Shown here piece by piece: positions 21,817 through 24,219 of a stretch of 24,219 nucleotides of DNA (the stretch's first letter is position 1; each line of letters opens with the position of its first letter). Origin of the DNA: a virus. A program made the position numbers and the translations under genes. The stretch lies in IMG/VR virus record IMGVR_UViG_3300025301_000111, positions 1-24,219 of that record; one strand, given 5' to 3'. The notes below the pieces were generated by a model. The model made no database searches, was not told where the DNA came from, and was given only the letters and a program-made list of their open reading frames with translations.

Positions 21817-22013
21817 TTTACACTCCGCTCTAAGAGACCAATCTCATCAGCAATGTAATTTGTGACAGATTCAATATCCAGAGAGATGTGCTTTAACATA
21901 TCTATCAATGCTCGTTTACTTAAATCCGAGTTGATTCCTTCTGTATAAGCATACATCCTGAATACCTTGGCTCTTATTTTTTCGAGTCTTTTTATTTCTT
22001 GTTTCATGTTCAT
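21813..22013 (-). CDS. 66-aa helical hypothetical protein after an early promoter
   Basis: ATG 22013 is preceded by AAGGAC; a second ATG at 22007 is equally possible. The sequence (MKQEIKRLEKIRAKVFRMYA, then LIDMLKHISLDIESVTNYIA) is a two-helix charged protein with no other motif. The TATAAT of the promoter-like element at 22012-22041 overlaps its ATG. A transcript from it would begin near the second ATG and be leaderless. The end overlaps the following gene (CTGA). Confidence 0.65.
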   Translation of the reverse strand: MNMKQEIKRLEKIRAKVFRMYAYTEGINSDLSKRALIDMLKHISLDIESVTNYIADEIGLLERSVN

Positions 22014-22041
22014 TATACGTCCTTATTTTAAAAAAGTTCCA
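22012..22041 (-). promoter_or_regulatory. Copy 2 of a 30-base leftward promoter-like element
   Basis: On the - strand: TGGAACTTTTTTAAAA (22041-22026), eight bases TAAGGACG, then TATAAT (22017-22012). It matches the element at 23869-23898 in 26 of 30 positions with identical spacing. GGAACTT lies 16 bases from TATAAT, a workable -35/-10 distance. Confidence 0.65.
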
Positions 22042-22048
22042 TTTTATT

Positions 22049-22423
22049 TTAAACTTTCCACACTCCACCTTCAATTTCTTCCGGTATAAGACCGAAACTT
22101 GACATTTTTGACAGTGTACTAACATATATGTAGGTTGGTTCTTTTAATTTTGGTTTCATTTCCCTTAAATCAATACGCTTATACAAGCCCAAGTGAACAC
22201 TTTCTACTAAATCAAGCGTTCTTAGTGTCCCTGAATGAACGTCATATTTTTCTCCCCAAATCCAATCATCATCTTCATCTGTTTTTACGGCAAAAGGAAA
22301 CCCGCTTTTAGAATCATACATCTTGAATCCAGTAACTACAGTATCAATAATGAATTCTGAATCATCCAAGTAACTAGATAACTTTCCACCTTTTTTCAGA
22401 GTGCCGTATACTATTACTTTCAT
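22049..22423 (-). CDS. Gamma-glutamylcyclotransferase-like (GGCT/AIG2 fold) protein
   Basis: This 124-residue protein starts at ATG 22423 with AAGGAAA upstream. The family signature YGTLKKGG lies at residues 6-13, followed by VTGFKMYDSKSGFPFAV (about 30-46) and IWGEKYDV (W56-G57-E58). TLRTLDLVE74 follows with the usual catalytic-position Glu, then YKR. Length is normal for the family. Family members cyclise gamma-glutamyl amines or peptides to release 5-oxoproline. In phages the substrate is unknown and could be glutathione-related or a glutamyl-modified molecule. It sits directly upstream of a promoter-like element, so it ends one small transcription unit. Confidence 0.85.
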   Translation of the reverse strand: MKVIVYGTLKKGGKLSSYLDDSEFIIDTVVTGFKMYDSKSGFPFAVKTDEDDDWIWGEKYDVHSGTLRTLDLVESVHLGLYKRIDLREMKPKLKEPTYIYVSTLSKMSSFGLIPEEIEGGVWKV

Positions 22424-22605
22424 TTTGTTTCCTTATTATTTAGTTTTAGCCACATTTTGCGGAGAGCAGTTAAAAGTTTTCTTCGTTCACGAATATTCAT
22501 CTTTGTCCAAGACTTTGCACCAATTACCCTTAACTGCTCACGCAATACAGCACTAATACCTAGTTCAGCCTGTGCTTTCCTGTAACTGTCTGATAATTCT
22601 GACAT
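22420..22605 (-). CDS. 61-aa basic helical hypothetical protein
   Basis: ATG 22605 overlaps the stop of the small membrane gene (TAATG) and has no own ribosome-binding site, so translation is probably coupled. The sequence (SDSYRKAQAELGISAVLREQ, then NIRERRKLLTALRKMWLKLN) is a basic three-helix-like protein that could bind nucleic acid. No family is recognised. Confidence 0.65.
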   Translation of the reverse strand: MSELSDSYRKAQAELGISAVLREQLRVIGAKSWTKMNIRERRKLLTALRKMWLKLNNKETK

Positions 22606-22754
22606 TATTTGTCTAATAATCTCTGCTTTCCGTTAAAGAAAACAATCATTTCTCTCCACTTGTCCAAACTATAGAGAGCCGTGTTTAACTTGGTCTTTAA
22701 ATGCAATGTATACGTAAAGCATAAAGCCAATAATATCAATAGTATCCCGTTCAT
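22605..22754 (-). CDS. 49-aa single-TM protein
   Basis: This small frame exactly fills the gap between its neighbours. ATG 22754 forms ATGA with the upstream stop and TAA 22605-22607 overlaps the next ATG. Residues 2-17 (NGILLILLALCFTYTL) form a membrane anchor followed by a basic amphipathic tail (WREMIVFFNGKQRLLDK). Small membrane-anchored early proteins are often phage-to-host interaction or exclusion factors; the specific role is unknown. Confidence 0.6.
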   Translation of the reverse strand: MNGILLILLALCFTYTLHLKTKLNTALYSLDKWREMIVFFNGKQRLLDK

Positions 22755-22933
22755 TCTTCCTCGTCACTCCCGGTTATTCTCCACAAGGAAACTTTACCCT
22801 TGCTATCGTATTTAATCACCACATTCCAACCCTTTTTAGTCAGCCGGTCTCTCTCTGATTCCAACCAACCTAAGTCCATTTTAAAGAGCCACATGGTTAT
22901 CTGATAACCATTATCCAGTTTACTTTCTTTCAT
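22751..22933 (-). CDS. 60-aa hypothetical protein
   Basis: ATG 22933 has AAGGAAGG upstream. The product has a helix (MWLFKMDLGWLESERDRLTK) and then a beta hairpin (GWNVVIKYDSKGKVSLWRI) and an acidic end. It is small, soluble and unrecognised. Its stop overlaps the start of the 49-residue membrane protein. Confidence 0.65.
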   Translation of the reverse strand: MKESKLDNGYQITMWLFKMDLGWLESERDRLTKKGWNVVIKYDSKGKVSLWRITGSDEEE

Positions 22934-23166
22934 TACTTACCTTCCTTTTTATTTGAAATCATTGAATATGAAACGAATGATTCAATAATACTATCATCCG
23001 TATCCATTGCTACCGCAATTAATTCGTCATCACTGTCATTGCTCTGTATAGAATCATAGATAGCACATGAACCTATATTTAACTCTTTCTCACAGTATTC
23101 GCTTGTATGATTACTATGTGAATCTTTTATGAATTGTAAGAATTCATTCTTTTCCTTTTTATTCAT
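22933..23166 (-). CDS. 77-aa acidic hypothetical protein
   Basis: ATG 23166 has GGGGAG at good spacing. The 77 residues are Ser/Asp/Glu-rich and strongly acidic (SIQSNDSDDELIAVAMDTDD), a composition seen in DNA-mimic inhibitors, though nothing else supports that role. It overlaps the possible histone-fold gene by eight bases, pairing an acidic with a basic small protein. No family is recognised. Confidence 0.6.
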   Translation of the reverse strand: MNKKEKNEFLQFIKDSHSNHTSEYCEKELNIGSCAIYDSIQSNDSDDELIAVAMDTDDSIIESFVSYSMISNKKEGK

Positions 23167-23350
23167 TGTTTAATCTCCCCAATGCTACCCAAAATAGTTC
23201 GGGCGTTAATCTTTTAAGGTTACCATCTTTGCACCTTCTCGCCATCCTGCTTACCTGTACCTTTAATTCGTATTCTATGCTCTCAATAGCACCTTTACCT
23301 AGTTGCACCCCATCATGACTAAATGCCTGTTTTATATATTTTTTATTCAT
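23159..23350 (-). CDS. 63-aa small protein with possible histone fold
   Basis: ATG 23350 follows AAAGGAAAGCGAG and overlaps the previous stop (TAATG). The layout is a short helix (KKYIKQAFSHDG), V-Q-L-G-K-G, a long helix (AIESIEYELKVQVSRMARRC) and then LKRLTP with a last helix (ELFWVALGRL). It matches the lengths and loop positions of a histone fold, a helix of about 11 residues, then one of about 25, then one of about 10. LKRLTPELFWVAL parallels the loop-2/third-helix region of archaeal and H4-type histones (RKT(V/I)-A-D---AL). I recall similar 'KRLTPELFWVAL' proteins in other phages without assigned function. If correct it would dimerise and bind DNA. Inference only. Confidence 0.65.
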   Translation of the reverse strand: MNKKYIKQAFSHDGVQLGKGAIESIEYELKVQVSRMARRCKDGNLKRLTPELFWVALGRLNNE

Positions 23351-23523
23351 TACTCGCTTTCCTTTTCATCAAACACCAATTTGATTTTGTAATCATTGGC
23401 TACTTTTTTTAATAATATCTCCGTGTAATATCTTTTATCGCTTGCCATTTCTAAAGTGTATCCCATAGTAAAAAGATATTCTATTGCATCAATACATTCT
23501 TTTTTTGTTACTTTATTTAGCAT
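23350..23523 (-). CDS. 57-aa hypothetical protein
   Basis: ATG 23523 has GGGGAAA upstream; TAA 23350-23352 overlaps the next ATG. The 57 residues (KKECIDAIEYLFTMGYTLEM, RYYTEILLKKVANDYKIKLV) are helical then beta, soluble, with no motif. The clean ribosome-binding site and the overlap make it a real gene despite its length. Function unknown. Confidence 0.65.
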   Translation of the reverse strand: MLNKVTKKECIDAIEYLFTMGYTLEMASDKRYYTEILLKKVANDYKIKLVFDEKESE

Positions 23524-23526
23524 TAT

Positions 23527-23739
23527 TTATTTCCCCATTTCCCAAGTCAGCCAGTTAATAAACATCCTGCGTATCATAGATGTCGATTTACTAACCATTG
23601 GTATAGTATGTGCGTTGATTGATTTATTCACTCTCGGATTATGTAGCATTGTTAATTTCCAATCCTTGCTTAACTGTTTCCACCACATTAAGGCTTTTTT
23701 ATTGATACTGTTTACATCAATGTTTATTGTTTGTTTCAT
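23527..23739 (-). CDS. 70-aa basic hypothetical protein, first gene after a structured leader
   Basis: ATG 23739 has AAGGA about ten bases upstream. The product is basic, Trp/Lys/Asn-rich (NKKALMWWKQLSKDWKLTML, RRMFINWLTWEMGK), with no membrane helix or metal site. It is the first gene downstream of the promoter-like element at 23869-23898 and the structured leader. It is therefore likely among the earliest leftward products. No family is recognised. Confidence 0.65.
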   Translation of the reverse strand: MKQTINIDVNSINKKALMWWKQLSKDWKLTMLHNPRVNKSINAHTIPMVSKSTSMIRRMFINWLTWEMGK

Positions 23740-23862
23740 ACTGTTTTCCTTTTTAAGTGGTTCATGTGGGTGAAACCAGTTTTCACGTGATTTATGGGTC
23801 TATATTTACACACCCGGGAAAGACATCTTTTATTCCCCTGTTACACGAACCATTTTTGTTTG
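23740..23862 (-). ncRNA. Structured 5' leader of the leftward early operon
   Basis: About 120 bases lie between the predicted transcription start and the first gene. Outer arms CACGAACCA (23844-23852) and TGGTTC-AT-GTG (23758-23768) pair; inside, GTGAAA (23770-23775) pairs with TTTCAC (23781-23786) and GGGTG (23768-23772) can alternatively pair with CACCC (23811-23815). The ribosome-binding site lies just outside the closing helix. A 7-codon frame opens at the leader's start (ATG 23853-23851). No known riboswitch class is recognised. Confidence 0.4.
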
Positions 23863-23868
23863 TTTCCT

Positions 23869-23898
23869 ATTATACTACCTACTTTTAAAAAAGTTCCA
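23869..23898 (-). promoter_or_regulatory. Copy 1 of a 30-base leftward promoter-like element
   Basis: On the - strand: TGGAACTTTTTTAAAA (23898-23883), eight bases GTAGGTAG, then TATAAT (23874-23869). The spacing equals that of the copy at 22012-22041. It sits in the intergenic space upstream of a run of small leftward genes, as expected of an early promoter. Confidence 0.7.
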
Positions 23899-23909
23899 AA
23901 TTAGTTTAT

Positions 23910-24219
23910 TTAATGGTACACCAAGCCAATTTTATCCGCTTGTATCATTGCCATGTCATTCTCTGTGCAGTTAGTATACCCTGCTTGTTTAAGTTCATCC
24001 ATTGAGTCAAATATCACTGCCTTTTTATCTGTATCTTTTATCATATCATCCTTTTTGCCACCAGTAGAAAAACAGAAAACAAAGTTCTCCGGTGCTGTAA
24101 TATGTTTAAACAGTGGTACGCTTTTTGTATACCCGTAAAAAATTACGTCCGGGTTATTATTTGCAATTTCTACCCACGTTTTTAAATATTTTAGTGAGTA
24201 AAAGTCGCCACTACTATGG
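23910..24219 (-). CDS. GP88-family phage protein (partial, 5' end beyond the window)
   Basis: The frame is open from 24218 down to TAA 23910-23912, giving the last 102 residues. The visible part begins HSSGDFYSLKYLKTWVEI, then NNNPDVIFYGYTKSV, then PENFVFCFSTGGKKDDM, and ends with QAGYTNCTENDMAMIQADKI. 'H(S)SGDF(Y/F)S..Y...W..I...NPD(V/I).FY.YTKS...P.NF..S.GG..D' is the signature of the phage gene-product-88 family (GP88). The family's function is unknown. The N-terminal half lies off the right edge. The promoter element at 23869-23898 lies immediately after its stop. Confidence 0.8.
   Translation of the reverse strand, partial: HSSGDFYSLKYLKTWVEIANNNPDVIFYGYTKSVPLFKHITAPENFVFCFSTGGKKDDMIKDTDKKAVIFDSMDELKQAGYTNCTENDMAMIQADKIGLVYH

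Noticed and set aside
21916-22125. Basic 69-residue frame on the - strand spanning the promoter element at 22012-22041
   Set aside because: It overlaps two better genes and the conserved promoter-like element, and its second half reads like a shadow frame.
1-24219. tRNA genes, integrase or attachment sites
   Set aside because: No cloverleaf-like sequence with a T-loop, no tyrosine or serine recombinase motif and no obvious att repeat were seen by eye; a tRNAscan/Infernal run would be needed to be sure.

Overview
This window is a stretch of a tailed double-stranded DNA bacteriophage genome. No host genes, transposons, CRISPR arrays, rRNAs or tRNAs were seen. The evidence is tight packing with ATGA, GTGA, TTGA and TAATG stop/start overlaps, large virion-type proteins, a recombination/nuclease gene block, and many proteins under 100 residues. 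The DNA is AT-rich. Protein styles recall uncultured marine phages. A protein resembling the tail-nozzle family, followed by several ejection-like proteins, suggests a short tail; that is inference from style, not a search result. The exported and lipoprotein-like small proteins suggest a Gram-negative host.

Layout. Bases 1-14145 are read on the + strand. They hold the end of an unknown gene, a protein with a HeH/SAP-like motif, and a cassette of eight or nine very small exported or membrane proteins (593-2340) that looks like a lysis/envelope module. Then come a tail-nozzle-like protein split by an in-frame stop (2567-6004), a probable fibre or decoration protein (6004-6687), and a run of probable internal or ejection proteins ending in a 1346-residue protein (10105-14145). 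Transcription converges near 14150-14200.

From 14201 to the right edge everything is on the - strand. The left part (14201-18595) carries small zinc-binding proteins and a DNA-metabolism block: a Cas4/RecB-like nuclease with an iron-sulfur cysteine set, a possible ssDNA-binding protein, two further PD-(D/E)XK-type proteins and a DUF736-like protein. An HNH endonuclease plus AT-hook pair (18678-19522) sits between two GC-rich hairpins. The right part (19630-24219) is a string of small, probably early genes. It includes a DUF932 protein, a gamma-glutamylcyclotransferase-like protein, a 63-residue protein that could adopt a histone fold, and a partial GP88-family gene at the edge.

Regulation. 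Two copies of a 30-base element (TGGAACTTTTTTAAAA, 8 bases, TATAAT) at 22012-22041 and 23869-23898 look like phage early promoters firing leftward; the second is followed by a structured leader. A gene-free stretch of about 150 bases at 15133-15286 has back-to-back sigma70-like promoters and two perfect hairpins, one of whose plus-strand products could be a small RNA. Seven small genes below the usual length cut-off were found by tracing the overlap pattern: 1222, 1341, 2188, 6687, 18464, 22605 and 23350. One gene (21532-21816) appears to start with CTG.

Most family assignments come from recognising motifs by eye and should be tested by profile search.
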